The position numbers and the translations under genes are program-made. 64,000 nt of DNA from Saposhnikovia divaricata. Its lineage: Eukaryota; Streptophyta; Magnoliopsida; Apiales; Apiaceae. The stretch covers positions 10,630,001 to 10,694,000 of the forward strand of contig CM071596.1 in the NCBI GenBank assembly GCA_036435485.1, given 5' to 3'. Every line of letters begins with the position of its first letter. Position 1 is the stretch's first letter. The notes under the pieces were generated by a model that was not told the DNA's origin, searched no databases, and saw nothing but the letters and a program-made list of their open reading frames with translations. Positions 10,858 to 23,581 of the stretch are shown here, one piece after another.

Positions 10858-12356
10858 TCTATACTATTATATAAAAGCCGAAACATTAAAAGTTTGGTCG
10901 GTCGGTCGGTCTGTCGGTTGGTCGGTCGGTACGGTACGGTACCTGTTGATTTTACTTATTTACCCTTACTCAATTACTGATAAAATTCATCCTACTAATC
11001 AATTTCCTTTTTCAGGTTAAACATTTCTATTTTTCAATAGCTAAATAATTTTCTTTTTCAGGTAAAATACAATATCATTTATATTTTATCTAACAAAAAT
11101 TTCTCCTTTATTAATCAATTTCTTTTTTCAGGTTAAATATATTACCTTTTCTATTTTCAATAGTTAAATAATTTCCTTTTCCAAGTAAAAAACAATATTC
11201 TTTACATTTTATCTAACTAAAATTTCTCTTTTTTAAAAAACAATACGACCAATTTTATTTAATAAAATAACATAATTATATTATAATTACTATTAACTAA
11301 TCAATTACCCTTTTCAACCAAAACACGTTAACTTTTCTCCTTTCTCTAACTAAAATCTCTCTTTTCCCAATTATATAATGGACAGTTACCTTTTTCAACC
11401 AAAACACGTTACCTTTTTTCTTACCAAAACCTCTCTTTTTCCAATTATATCACGGGCGTGTCTATTTAATAAAAATAAAATGATAATAGTATATTACTTA
11501 TAATTAAACGATTACCTTTTCAGCTAAAACATATCATCTTTTCTATTTTTTCTAATTAAATTTCCTTTTTTTCTAGAAATATCACGGGCAACATTAATTT
11601 ATCATTTTCCAAAAATACTATGAGCAATTTTATTCAATAAAATAACATAATTAAATTATAATTACTGTAAACTAATCAATTACATTTTTCACATAAATCA
11701 TGTCACCTTTTTAATTTTTACGTTACCTTCCTATTTTCTCTAACTAAAATCTCTTTTTTTTTTTCCAATTATATCACGGACGGTTCTATTTAATACAATA
11801 AACTAATAATATCATAATAGTAATAATTAACCAATTACCTTTTTCAGCTAAAACGTATCATCTTTTCTATATTTTCTAACTAAAATCTCTCTTTTAACAA
11901 AAATATCACGGACAATATTAATTTCTCATTTTTTAAAAATATGACGAGCAATTGTATTTAGTAAACTAACGTAATTAAATTATAATTACTATAAACTAAT
12001 CAATTACCTTTTTTACCTAGAACATGTTACTTTTTTAATTTTATCTAACTAAATTCTCTCTTTTTCCAATAATATCACGGGTACTCTATCTAATAAAATG
12101 AAATAATAATTTTATAATTACTAACAATTAACCGATTACCTTTTTTAACTAAAACCTATCATCTTCTCTATATTTTCTAACTAAAATCTCTCTTTTTCTA
12201 TAAATATCACGTATAACATTTATATAATTATTATCAAATAATCTCATATAATAGTTTAAGCCTCCAAAATTCATGTTTTAAAAAAATAATTTAAATTAGT
12301 GAAAAGAATTCATAAATATTAAAAAAAATTCGTGCATCGCACGGGTTTTAAGTTAG
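10858..12356 (+). mobile_element. Non-autonomous Helitron, about 1.5 kb
   Basis: The 5' end is A|TCTATACTATTATATAAAAGC and the 3' end is a short hairpin, CGTGCATCGCACG (12331-12343), followed 13 bases later by TTAG|T. That is one base away from the canonical CTAG. Insertion between A and T and the absence of terminal inverted repeats or a target duplication fit Helitrons. There is no Rep/helicase ORF. The 5' region has a GGTCGGTCGGTC run near 10895-10930. The interior is built from diverged copies of a roughly 180-bp unit. Confidence 0.8.
11280..12230 (+). repeat. Degenerate internal tandem repeats of the Helitron
   Basis: The same block recurs about five to six times: CAATTACCTTTTTCA, then AAAACnnnTTA/CATCTTTTCT, TCTAACTAAAATCTCT, then AATATCACGG and an AATAAAATAA tract. 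Occurrences of ATCACGG lie near 11449, 11579, 11774, 11904, 12073 and 12206. Spacing is irregular (about 130-195 bp) and the copies are well diverged. Confidence 0.6.
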
Positions 12357-12912
12357 TATATATTATACGGAATTGCATTATAAAATGATACGAGTGTTTC
12401 AACATTTTTCTACTAAGAAACTTTGAAAATGATTTTTCAAAATAAAAATTGTAGATTTATTGGAATTTAAGTTTAGTATCTTGAAATGGATTACGTTTGA
12501 CAATCTGTTTAAGATTGCGCTATTTTGGGAACACGACTAAAAAACACACACACTTAATCAAGGTAAAACAGAAATGAAGCAAAAGTCAAGAACCAACCGA
12601 CCGGATCAAATGTACATACAAAACACCCACCGTCATAAATAAATAAGATCATCATATATACTAGCATTTAATTCTACCCACCTTTTAAATCTGTCGACAT
12701 TGCAAATTACTTATTAAAATATTGTGAATCATACAAAAGGCAAAGAGGGTTGCTTTCAGCTTGACTTTTTGATGATTTGATTGCACCCATCAATCTGTTA
12801 TTCATAAAGTTTTGATTTTGATTACACCCACGCCACAAGTTAAAGATCACTTTTTAGTAAACCCCATTACAAGAAATTTCATTTTGCAAATTGATTGAAG
12901 AATTTTCCAGAA
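12357..12912. other. Intergenic and upstream region of the DUF2062 gene
   Basis: Non-coding sequence between the Helitron 3' end and the first exon at 12913. It presumably contains the promoter and 5' UTR of the DUF2062 gene. I could not single out a convincing TATA box or other element. Confidence 0.4.
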
Positions 12913-13055
12913 ATGTGGAATTCTTTGAAAAGAATAGGATCAGGTACTGGTTCTTGGTTGCAAGAAAAATTCTTTGACCCGCTTCTTGTCGTCCTCCAGA
13001 GGTATTTCTTTCTCTTTTCGTGTGTATGTGTGTGTGTGAGAGAGAGAGAGGGATG

Positions 13056-13098
<43 letters not shown>

Positions 13099-13099
13099 G

Positions 13100-13144
<45 letters not shown>

Positions 13145-16100
13145 GGAGAGAGTTCATTTCAGTATATATATCATGATTACATGACTATGATGATTTATTG
13201 TGATGCTTCAAGTTTTAAGAAATTTTTAGGATCATATTTACTTGTAAACATTGCTGACTTTTTGTATTATTGTATTTTGTGACTGATGTAGTTAGAATGT
13301 TTTGGTAATAAATTAATGATCTGATTCTACATGTAGTTTCTGTGCAAACATAAAATGCTAACTTGAGTTTTTATTATGATTGTTAAATGTTTTTTTTGGA
13401 GCATTTATGAAATGCTTTATATTATCTTTCTTTTTTCTGTGTTTTAAGAATCGGCTAGAATTCAATATATAGGCTACTGTTAGTGAAGAATTCAATATAT
13501 AGAAAATATATTGTATTCTAGTATATCAGGATCATCATTTAGAACATTGTTGAGCTAAGAAACAGTAACTATGAGTTCCGTTTTTCTTCAAACAGTTGAT
13601 TTGAAAATGAACTCCTTATGCATTTTAATGGGCATGGAAATCTTTTTCTGTTTCATTAGGGGTGCTGAACCTAGTGAATTGGCATTTTCAGCCGCTGTTG
13701 GCATTACTTTCGGAGTATTTCCCATCTGCGGTAAGTTCTTTATTTACGTGTCTGTGATATTTGTCCATGTGCGATCAGTATTCTTATTTAATAGAGGATT
13801 ACAACTTCGATCTAGACCTCTCGCCATGGTCGTATTATTCAATTTGATAAATTGTATTGTAGTTAAATCTCTGGATTTTGCAATGGGAAAGATTAGGGAG
13901 ATCAGGGGATGGAGGCTGTGCTTATACTAGGAAGTAGGAAGTCTTAGCCTCTTAGGGAGATCAGTGGATGGAGTTTGTGCTTATACTCGGAAGTCAATGT
14001 AATATAGGTTCATATTCTTAGCATACTAAACTTTTAGAAAATTCTGATTGCCACAAGTTTTAAAGTAAGGGAGGTTCATCTGGTGGATAAGAGTACAGAG
14101 AATGAGATAATTGTTTTTGCATGGTGGTGATTTGCTTGAATTATAAGTTTATAACCAACTGTTCAACTGTATAAAGAATCTGAAAACACTTTAATTGGGT
14201 GTGCAAAGAGGCCTAGTAACTAGATTTTGACTTCTAGTCAACTGTCGGTCTTGGAAAGAGCTAAATAAACCCGAAGTCCGCTAACCCAAACACATCCAAC
14301 ACGGGTAGCCAACAAATGCCAGCGACAGTCCCTTAAAAGATCCTGATTTTGGTGCATTGAAAAGTTTAGGTTTTATATCGAACAAATTACCCCACATGTT
14401 TCAAAGTGGGGCTGGGGTGTTGCATTTACTTTCTAGTTCTCTGAATCCTGTCATTTATGAACTTAATATTCTTAATTAACAGGGGTAACTGTATTTCTTT
14501 GTGGGCTTGCAATTGCGGCACTTGGATCTCGTTGCAATGCTCCAACTGTAATAATGGCTAATTGTATTGCTACTCCAATTGAGTTAAGGTAAATCTGCAA
14601 TAGCACTTCTCAATACTATTGTTTGTGATACTGTAATGACATACTCACAGTTTATTGTTCACGTATGATTTATTTGTTTTAAACAAGCCAAGTCCAGTTA
14701 AATTAGGGAGATGAAAAATGAAAACAACTCTGAAAGGAATTTAGCTTAAATATTCAAATTAAAATGATGCACAACAATATATAGCAAGTTAGCACTTCAA
14801 TTATCTTGTATGCATTGAAAATATAGTCAATTTGAGTTGTAAAAGAATAGATGTTTATAAAATCAGGAATGATGAACACTATTTGCACTTGTCACCTGAT
14901 TTGAACTTCTTATTCTCACTTTTACAATTAAACATCTGGTGGGACCAACTGACCATCAATTGTGTAATTGCTAGGATTGAAAATTTTAACAGAAGTCAAC
15001 TACATAAATTGGGCATAATCTATATGTCATTGTACATGTCTGAGGGTAGGACCGTTCTTACCATTACAAAGTGTGCATGAGTTAGATGTGGAAATTTGGC
15101 CGTGTTTTCACCTATCAGTTTGATGCGGCTATATTAAATAATGAGTAATTTTGTAGCCAGCAACTTCTTTAATACTATGAAATTGAACATATAAGCCTGT
15201 TAAGCTGCTACCTTTCACCAAGTTTATTGTAATTAATAAAACATGAATTACTATCAGTATGTTCCTGTTTTGTATTCAACTCCAGATGCCTAACTATTTT
15301 TCACTAAAGTTTAGTAAAAAAATTATTGCCAAAGCTACTCTTCATCTTATTTCAATGTATATGCACATAGAGTTGTGATAGTTTTAAACTGCATTGCAGT
15401 GTCCTATACTCTTATTTGTTATAGGAGAACGAGAAAGTCTGTCTGACACTTGGACACCATAAAGTTCTCTCCTCCCAGTCCATATGATATAGTCTATATG
15501 CATCGTGTGGTTCTATCACTTGTGTTTCTGTGATACTGATTGTTGCATGCATGATCTATCTTGCATATGGCTGTTCTAATAGCTATTGGTGTTTTGTTTA
15601 GTTTGATAATACCTTTCTTACGCCTTGGCGAGTATCTTACTAGTGCCGATCATTTCCCCTTGACATCTGATGCTTTGAAGATGATTTTGAAAGGACAAGC
15701 TTCACAAGAGATCCTTCAAAGCATCTTCCTTGCGGTAAGTAAGCTATTTGTTTGTTCAAGTTTTTAGTGTATTCATGTTTCCTTGCTCATCCGATTATTA
15801 CTTTTAGGTATATGTGTCTGCCTTTTTTTTTTTTTTTGAAAAAACCATTCCAGCAACTCTGTTGGCTATGTAACACTCGATAGGAAAGGAGGTTTAAAAT
15901 CTAGGTCTAAGTTATAACATTTGAAATGTCCATTAAATTATTACGAAGCACATCTTTTTTTTAATTAAGGGATATGTTCTTTGGGCTTTAAAACGGAGTG
16001 TTGAACACAAATTGGGTCTAAGTTTTAGATACCGAAATTTGGTTATAAAAAATTGGCGACACAGGAACCTGTCGTCCTGTCCACAGATTGGACACAGTTA

Positions 16101-17520
16101 AGTGCCCTGGTAATCAGTTTGCCTCATCTGATTCTAATTTTATACATGAATAGTATTTTTATTGCGAAGTAAGAGTTTAATAAGTGAAATAAAGTGAATA
16201 ATCACAAGCACAATAATTGAAATTAATGTTGGAATCTTGAAATTAAACAATATCTTCTCCTCTGAGGTTCCAGCTGGATACTTTTTATTAGTCCTAAGGT
16301 GTCAGGAAGTAGTTGGTTTGAGAAGAAAGATAGGAAGAGGTGAATTGGAGGGTAGTTTGACTTGGAAAGAAAGAATTAAATTTCTGTGAAAAATTATGGT
16401 TCTGCAATCGAAATCGAAAAAGCTCTACGAAACCAGGCTCCACTTCAGGGTTTTTAGTTTCTGGTTAAGCTTTGTCATAACCCAAGTAAATTGTGTCCCA
16501 CTGCAGAAGAAAGAATCGGGTATGGATTCTGTATGTGTCGAGTGTCGATGCTGGTATAGAAGCCAAACTTGAAGGAGTTGAAGTAGCAGAGATCTAGTGT
16601 AGAAGAAATGTGACAAAAGTATATGGAAATATATTTTAACTATATACAGTAGCTTTGAGGAATGTCAGATTTGGATTTGAATCTTTTCCAGTATACTTTT
16701 GAGTCGGTTATAGCCAGTTCAATTGTATGAATGAAACGTGTTTATCACCGCATTGATTAATGTTGGACACCTACTCAAGCCATAATAATTGACATAGGTT
16801 TCCATTGTCTTTTACACTGCTCAATTAAAGTTTTGAGAACTCGGATTGATCTGATATCATATACTTGGTACGGATTATTAAAAAGGGAAAGCATACAAAA
16901 AATAATTAGATTAATGACATTATATATAATGTTTTTGGCGAAGACAAATTATTGCATTAAAATATGTTTTACCACAGTGAGTGACAGTATGATCCCAAAT
17001 TCCAGTTGCCATCTCCTCAGAATTAGTAGAAACTACATCATATATGCCCACCTCAATCTTTATTAATGCTTTTTTTTAACTCTCCACCAAGTTACCTGCT
17101 GTACTGCTGCATAGCTTTATCATGACCACATGATCCATTCCGGGAATAACAATTACAATCACCGTGATGGGTAGGATTTGTCTTCACTTTGTGGGATTAT
17201 TAGATTTTTATTGTTTTCTGTTTCGTCCACCATATTTGTAACTTTGTAATCATTTATCAAGTCCTAAAAACTTGCTCTTATGTTTGTTTTGTAATTTTCT
17301 TCTAATGTACATTTTCTTGATATTACTAAAGCATCATTGTTCGCTGGCTTTGCAGATATTGGGGTGGCTTGTTGCTGCACCTATTATCTTGGCAGCGCTC
17401 TATTTATTGTTTTTGCCCTGTTTTAAGATCCTGGTTGGCAGGTTCACCAGCGGTCCACTAAGCCCAAGGACACCACTTCTCTCTCTCTCAGATGTTAATC
17501 TCAAGGTGCGGGATGTATGA
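12913..17520 (+). CDS. DUF2062-domain membrane protein, five exons
   Basis: The exons read by eye are 12913-13001, 13660-13730, 14483-14588, 15602-15734 and 17356-17520. All introns have GT/AG ends, and the joined frame is open for 187 codons to TGA. The product starts MWNSLKRIGSGTGSWLQEK. Exons 2-3 encode the DUF2062 signature AFSAAVGITFGVFPICG, then VTVFLCGLAIAALG and NAPTVIMANCIATPIELS. Later hydrophobic segments are LIIPFLRLGEYL and ILGWLVAAPIILAALYLLFL, so it is likely a small multi-pass membrane protein. The C-terminus is short and polar with SPRTPLLSLS. DUF2062 is known mainly from bacterial membrane proteins and small plant families; no biochemical role is established that I can cite. 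The first intron contains a (TG)n/(AG)n microsatellite. Confidence 0.85.
13024..13152. repeat. (TG)n/(AG)n microsatellite in intron 1
   Basis: A short TG run is followed by about 120 bp of almost pure AG with a few GGG interruptions, in the first intron of the DUF2062 gene, 22 bp past the splice donor. The long ORFs on both strands here (RERERE or LSLSLS) are artefacts of the repeat. Confidence 0.95.
15735..17355 (+). other. Intron 4 of the DUF2062 gene (1.6 kb)
   Basis: The longest intron of the gene. It holds a T-run near 15823-15836 and ordinary AT-rich sequence. No TE ends or coding remnants were identified. Confidence 0.6.
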
Positions 17521-18428
17521 CAAGCGTAACATCTTTCATGCAGATAACTAACCTGACTGAGGAGAAAGATGTTAATGCTCAGGACTCTCCCTGTATATAT
17601 AAATTGTAGTATTCATGTACACATGTACAGGATTCAAGCTATATGAGCATGTAATATTGTTGTCAGTGAAGTTTAGTGGAAAGGAAGCAATGACATTTTG
17701 AATTATTTTGCCAAATAATGTTCATATATGCATAGGATATTGGTGAAAAGCAACAGGTTGCGGGAATTGATTTGCGAGCAACAAGTAACCCAGACATTAG
17801 ATTGTTGATCAGACAGCCCTGCAAGAAGAGGGTTAGAGGGATTTAATTTTTTGGTTGAAGGCAAGGAAGGTTTAATTTTTTTTCCTTTTCTGTAGGCCAT
17901 TAAATTCGTAATGCAACAGAAAGATTTCTTGTTGCTTTGAACTCTACCAGCAACTTGTTGCTATGAACCTGTCGTGACCCCGTTGAATATGTAAATGCTG
18001 CTGGAATACTTTGAAAATGAGACACATGGATTAGTGGATTTGATGCTCTACACTGCCGTATCAGAGAAATCTAAAAGAGTTTCATAATACTTCTAGTCTA
18101 CTTTTGGTTTAACCTGAAGTTAAAGACTTTTAAGACACGTAATTAATAAAGTCCTCCTTTCAACAAGGCATCTTACTAATGGCTTCTTTAGATAATTGAA
18201 AGATAATGTTCCAAGTTTTGACCAATATTGTTATAGTATAAGTTTTGTTAATTTAAAATATAATTTCATTAACATTTGTTGAAATTTGTTTAAAAAAATA
18301 TTCAAAATTAGATTCCGTTAGTAGAAAATAAAGTCTTTGATAATTGTTTGAAGTTAAAAATGAAAGTGTTCAGCAATGACAAGATATTATACATCATTTA
18401 TAATAACTATTGTTCGAGAGAGAAACTA
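17521..18428. other. 3' flank of the DUF2062 gene and intergenic sequence
   Basis: Probably holds the 3' UTR and polyadenylation region of the DUF2062 gene (to about 17950), then AT-rich spacer up to the target duplication of the outer retrotransposon. No further gene seen. Confidence 0.45.
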
Positions 18429-18433
18429 AAAAC

Positions 18434-19351
18434 TGTTGACGGAGGAATTTGGTAACAAAAAAGTTTGAGGTCTATCGTCGGAATCAAGATCTATGACGGT
18501 GGTTCTTCGCCGGATAAGTCACCGGAGTGTGGTGATTGTGATAAATTGGGGGGCTGAGATTGAGAGGGTTTTGGTGGTGGTTCGTAAAACTCTTCGCTTC
18601 CATCCCCCTCAATTTGCTTATGTACCTCTGCATTTATAGAGGATCAAGCCCACGTAGTTCTTGGAGAGCAAGAAACCCAATTGGGCTTGGATTATCGGTC
18701 CAGCATCCGGAATGTTCTACTATGAGGCCTAACCACAAAGGCTCAAGGCTCCTCCAAGATCTCAAGACTTCACGGATAAGGAAACTTCCCCCGTCGAGGA
18801 CTAGTCCTATCCGCTACCGCTATTTCTTGATTTCAAGGATGCAGGTATAGCCATGGTTTACCCCAAGTGCAGAACGCATCCCTATCCCCCGAATGAGAAG
18901 CACCCACCAGATAGCAGAACAGGGCTTTTGGGTGCAAAGTGCAGGATTACTCCAAAGTTCCCCAATGAGAGCGCGCCCGTTGGCTACAGGAACAGAGCTC
19001 CCAAAGCACCCACCAGAAAGTCCCCATCTTTCCACCTTAGGGCGCGCCCTTAGTGTCTAAGATGGGTCCTTATATCCAGGCATACCCCTGGAGGCCTTCT
19101 GCGACGGACATCCCCCTCCTGAGATACGATAGGAGGGAATTCTTCAATAATCTTTGTGAAACCTGTTGATAATTGTCTTCATTCTGCCTTTATGCTTCTC
19201 AGGGCGCGCCCTCCACATATAGGAAGTGAGGGCGCGTCCTCCTTCTCAAAATCTTTATCAAAACCCTAATTTATCCTGAAAATCCCCAAATTGAACCCGT
19301 ATCTGACCCGAATCCATTTTAGAATACCCGAACCGAATTTTGGGCATAACA
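18434..19351 (-). repeat. 3' LTR of the outer element (left copy)
   Basis: 918 bp. It matches the right LTR throughout, with scattered substitutions and small indels; for example the right copy has about nine extra bases at GGTGATCCA near 42064 and lacks a few bases at its end. It contains AGGGCGCGCCCT palindromes at 19039 and 19201. The purine-rich tract is just inside it at 19352-19364. Confidence 0.9.
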
Positions 19352-19726
19352 ACTACCCCCCAATTCCATGTAAAATCAAAGATGAAACATGGAATTTCAA
19401 TCTTAAACAACACCAAAATTCTTGTAGCTTTTCTTCTTCAGGGCGCGTCCTCATTCCTCTTATCTTCAAGATTCTATGTAGAGGACGCGTCCTTAATGTT
19501 TTCAATCCAAAATTTATCTCCTGGACAACTCTAGTTTTAACTTCTTCACAGAGGAATAACACAAATGCACCATATCTCTAAGCTTACATGAGCTTACTCG
19601 GCGTAAGAAACAAGAGATAATATGCACAAGTGTAAACCTCTCACAGGGCTCGCACTAAAGCTAAATATATACATATATATTTACAGAAGGCGCACTTTAT
19701 GATATTAAGGCGTACGGATATCTTCA

Positions 19727-20330
19727 GCTGTCGTCCACATACACTTCCATGGTCTTTCCAATCAAATCTTTGAACATCATGTCCACCAATCCTTGCCAAG
19801 TTCCCTCCGCATTAATCAAGCCAAAGGGCATTCCAATGATCAATTCGAGGAAGAGGAAAATTATCCTTAGGGCAAGCCTTGTTCAGATCAGTGAAATCTA
19901 CACAAGTCCTCCATTTCCTATTAGGCTTCTTAACGAGAACCGGGTTAGCTAACCACTCTAGGTAGTAAGACTCTTTAATCAAGCCATAACATTTAACAAT
20001 CTATCAACTTCTTCCTTCAATGTAATATCTCTTCCTCACTTATCAGACATCGCTTCTGCCTTATACCCTTCCTATCAGGATCTATATTCAAGTGATGACA
20101 CATGACCATTGGGTCCCTAGAATCTGCCAAAACTAAGATTGTATCTTCTGTTGAACCAGTCTTTTCCACCGATTGAGGCGTTCTTGAATCAAGATCAAAA
20201 TCAAAACTTCGAGGGGTCTTCAGTCGATGCTTCATCCCTGGAGGCGCGTCCTCTTTAAGAGGGAAATCTTCCTCAACAAGGGCATTCGCCAGGCCTTCCA
20301 AAAACATTCTTCTTCCCACGATCTGCTTAC
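19727..20330 (-). pseudogene. Tat-type reverse transcriptase remnant
   Basis: Minus-strand pieces in order: CHHLNIDPDRKGIRQKR (about 20045-20100), ESYYLEWLANPVLVKKP and WRTCVDFTDLNKACPKD (about 19845-19985), then directly MPFGLINAEGTWQGLVDM and EVYVDDS followed by a stop (about 19727-19832). These are RT motifs of the Tat group of Ty3/gypsy; WRxCVDFTDLNKACPKD is diagnostic. The centre of RT between the PKDNFPL and MPFGL motifs is deleted, and everything after YVDD (RNase H, integrase) is missing. The frames are broken. Confidence 0.8.
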
Positions 20331-21260
20331 CTCTATTACTAATTGATTTGATATCATCAGAATTTTCTTCTTCAAGCTCTTCTATAATCCCTTCTTGAAA
20401 GTCATCTAAGTCGAGTTATCTGAGGGCGCACCCTCTGGGTGGACGCCTCCTCATCTTCTGGTTCTTGAATAAAATGACGAGCATGAATTTTTCCCTTGAT
20501 GTTCATGATTCCTTCATAGTTTCTTTCAATGAGGGCGCGCCTTCCATTTCTTTGCCTCCTGAAACCTTCATTTCCTTCAACAAGGGGCGCCCTACTAGGG
20601 CATTATGAACTGACTCCTGACCCAAAACCATGAATTCCATCACTTGAGTTATTGGGAAAGAACCTTCTCTAAGAGTTACGGTAACCTGATTGCACCCATC
20701 ATTTTGACAACTTCTACTAAAAACCATAAATTTGTGCATTCTCTGCTACCATGTCTTTGTCCGGAAGCCACACCTTCTTGTAGGTATTGTAATATAGAAT
20801 ATTCCCCGAACTTCCATTGCCCGAATCTGATGAACACATGCCTCATCTTCAGTACAAGTGATATCTGCACACTCCCCCTTGAACAATTTAGGTGGCCTTA
20901 ACCCCATGCTATTCACATCGGTGAGAGGTATATCTTGCTTCTCAAACATATCTTTCCAAAGCATTGTTGCTATCACCCCCCAAGTGATGTCCTCCAAAGA
21001 TAGTGTGTATACTTTCTTCCTTGGCAAATTTCTTCTCCTCAATTTTGTCATCATCACGGTGCCCTCCATTCTTCTTTTCAGGATTCTCCTTATGCTTCTT
21101 GACTTCTCTGACAATCCAATCGGTCAAGTATCCTTCCTCGATCAGATCTTTAATTTCATCCTTCAGCTGATGACATTCATGAGTATTGTGACTTGTCGAC
21201 TCATAGTACTCACTGCTTCTTTTTATCCTTGCTTTTCCAGGCTGATAGAGGAGTTGGCTT
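20331..21260 (-). pseudogene. Tat-type gag C-terminus and protease-region remnant
   Basis: The minus strand reads EESIHTIFGGHHLGGDSNN (20942-21127), matching the conserved INTIxGG start of the protease region in Tat elements. Further on come PLTDVNSMGLRPPKLFKGE and, at 20503-20739, FPITQVMEFMVLGQESVHN followed by ALVGRPLLKEMK, the conserved segment between protease and RT. Stops and frame changes occur throughout. Confidence 0.7.
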
Positions 21261-22649
21261 CTTAAAAAGCCCTATATTCTTGTTCACCTCAAAGATGTGT
21301 TCAATCGAAGTTGCCAACGGAGTGTAATTATTTGTCCTTTGATCGTAAGAATATGTATATGGAGTTCCTCATTCTCTTCCAACACTAGTTGCATTCACTC
21401 TGTTATCGCCGATTCCAGTACGATATACATGACTTGTAATCTTCCCCTTAGTGTTTCCTGAGCTTCTGTCTTCCGATTTTCTGCCAAGGGTTGCTCCACT
21501 ATCTTAAAAGATTCAACCTGTGCAAAAACATCAACCAACATAGCTGAATCCCTTTCTTAAAGACGCTTCCAGAAATCCGTCTCTACTTGCAAACCAGCTA
21601 TCAAGAAACTCTCAAGTGCTATGAACTTTCATCGATTGTTCCTCTAACTAAAGCGGATTCTGCATTGAATCTTTTTGAGGTAAGATTGAAGACTTTCTCC
21701 TTCTTTCTACTTGATGTTGGCCAGAGTTGTAACGGGAGGAGCATACTTCACTGCTGCTTGGAACTTGGCTAAGAACAAAGTCCTCATCGTCTCCCAATAG
21801 GTAATCACTCTAGATCAAAGCTTTTGAAAACATTGCTAAGCATTCTCACTGAAAGTTACTGCCAGAAGACGACATCTTCGTTGAAAATGGAAAAAGAGTT
21901 TGTGTCGGAACAGATATCGTTCCTCCATCCAAGTGAGAAAGAAGCCTCTTCAAGTCGACGACATTAAAAATGCTCACACCTGGAATATTTTCAACATTTT
22001 GTGGCACAATTGTCCCCTCAAGGGTGGAGGTTGAGCTGTCGTCTGAGCATATTCTGGATCTTCGGCATGAAGTTATGTAAGAACTACCTCTTGAGTCTGA
22101 GTTTATTCCTTTTGACCTTGAGCTTGTGGATTTTCTTCAATCTATGGATTCCCCTGAGGTCGTGGATTCTCCTGAGAACCTCCTTGATTATTTAATTTAG
22201 AGGGAGGGCGCGCCCTCGACCTCACTTTACTACAAGTACTTAAAGGAATTTAAGTGATACGAGGAGATCTATCGCGCCCACTTTGTTCTGAAGTCGCCTC
22301 TCTCCTTGATACTTCTCCATCCTCCAATCTGCATGGTTTCAGCTACTTCTTCTTCCAGCATCACCTTGAGAAAGGGCTTGTTCATATCCAAGGGGCCTTG
22401 ACTTGTGATCAGGGCGCGCGCGTTGTGGATCACCATCTCGAGGAAGGGCTCGCTCATGTCCAAGAGGCCTCGACCTGCAATCAGGAGGCGCGCGCTGTGG
22501 ATCACGGGGCCTCGATTCCAAGTACTTCTCGTTCTTCTGATGCTCAAGAAGTACCATCCTTAGATAGTCGCCACTAAACTATCCTTCAAGCTTGCAAAGT
22601 CTTTCTTCATCACGTTGAGTCTCATTGGGGGCGCACCCTGAGCGATGTG
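21261..22649 (-). pseudogene. Tat-type gag remnant
   Basis: Minus-strand reading with several stops gives KFKAAVKYAPPVTTLANIK, ESLQSYLKKFNAESALVRG and ERDSAMLVDVFAQVESFK, the core of a retrotransposon gag domain. Upstream (22369-22512) are two copies of a 72-bp minisatellite. The gag is cut at 22649 by the solo LTR and continues on the far side at 37911. Confidence 0.7.
22369..22512. repeat. 72-bp minisatellite, two copies (outer element, left side)
   Basis: The unit begins AGGAAGGGCTCGCTCATG and includes GGCCTCGACCTG and a GGCGCGCGC block. The copies start at about 22369 and 22441. The same unit recurs in the outer element at 39750. Confidence 0.75.
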
Positions 22650-23232
22650 TGTGACGCCCCGGGATCCGGGGTCAAGGATCCGGGCCGTCAAGGTCCAATT
22701 TCCGATCAATATCAATATCTCTGTAGTCTTTTTTTTTTAAATAAGCAGTTAACCCCACACTAATACACACACACACCAGTCATATGCTCACAGAACAACA
22801 TCCACAATATTTAAAAGTTTTAAAGTTAACAGTTATTACAAGCCCAGAATTTACTAAGTACATTGTTGAACAAAGCTTCTACAGGAAGCACTTCAACAAC
22901 TAAAGTTTATTACAACTTACACACTTAATTTACATAAATCTACTAAGCCCCTTCGCTTGTCACTACCTCGGGGATGGTCGCCAGCACTCGCTCAAAAGGT
23001 CGCTGATAAGTGGATTTTTATCCATTTGGATCATTCTATTTTGGCTTGAATTGATCGCTGAATTCTCGAGTATTTGTGTGGTTTAACATGTTTTGTGGAG
23101 TTTGTGCAGGAATATAGTTTTTGCAGGTGTTTATGGTGTTTTGTAACTCCTGGAACAGAAGTGATTGTGGCGTAAAACGGTGCGTGGCGAAATAGGCTCT
23201 AAACAAACATTCTGCAGAAACAGAAGCTGTAT

Positions 23233-23346
23233 AGCGCGACCGCGCTGGTTTTGTATTGTGAGGAAGCGCGACCGCGCGAAGGAAATTGGCAGAATTGGCA
23301 CAGCGCGACCGCGCCACATTAACACTCTAGCATAGCGCGACCGCGC
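23233..23346. repeat. Cluster of four GCGCGACCGCGC palindromes in U3
   Basis: Near-perfect 12-14 bp palindromes (AGCGCGACCGCGCT in full form) start at 23234, 23266, 23303 and 23335. They form two pairs each 32 bp start to start, with 37 bp between pairs. The cluster is repeated unchanged at 33539-33651. Confidence 0.9.
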
Positions 23347-23573
23347 TAGGAGAATACTGAACCGCCAGAATTTGTTCCAAATCTGATTTCAAAGAGGAAA
23401 GTTGCCGTTTTCTTCTCCTATTCGTCATGGAAATATTCTTGGACGGTGGGAATAGTCCAGAAGCCTTATTTGACAAGGGAAGTTGCAATCTATATCATAT
23501 TTAAAGATGGAAATTGTCAAATTCAATTCCTACTCAAGAACGGCAATTGTTTGGAGAAGAGGCAATATTGAGC

Positions 23574-23581
23574 TATAAATA
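23574..23581 (+). promoter_or_regulatory. Probable TATA box of the Athila LTR promoter
   Basis: TATAAATA in the context GAGCTATAAATACACATG. It lies about 230 bp downstream of the palindrome cluster, which would put the palindromes in U3 and transcription start near 23605. The same site is at 33879-33886 in the 3' LTR. Confidence 0.6.

Noticed and set aside
12879..13176. Long ORFs on both strands (RERERE and LSLSLS)
   Set aside because: They are translations of the AG microsatellite in intron 1 of the DUF2062 gene.
13571..13930. 119-codon ORF on the plus strand
   Set aside because: It contains exon 2 of the DUF2062 gene read through its flanking introns; the spliced model is better.
23036..23325. 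Minus-strand ORFs in the Athila LTRs (repeated at 33341-33630)
   Set aside because: They lie across U3 palindromes, are duplicated only because the LTR is, and have no domain.
23233..23346. Regular spacing of GC palindromes suggesting a CRISPR-like array
   Set aside because: Eukaryotic retrotransposon LTR; only four short palindromes with non-uniform spacers and no cas genes.
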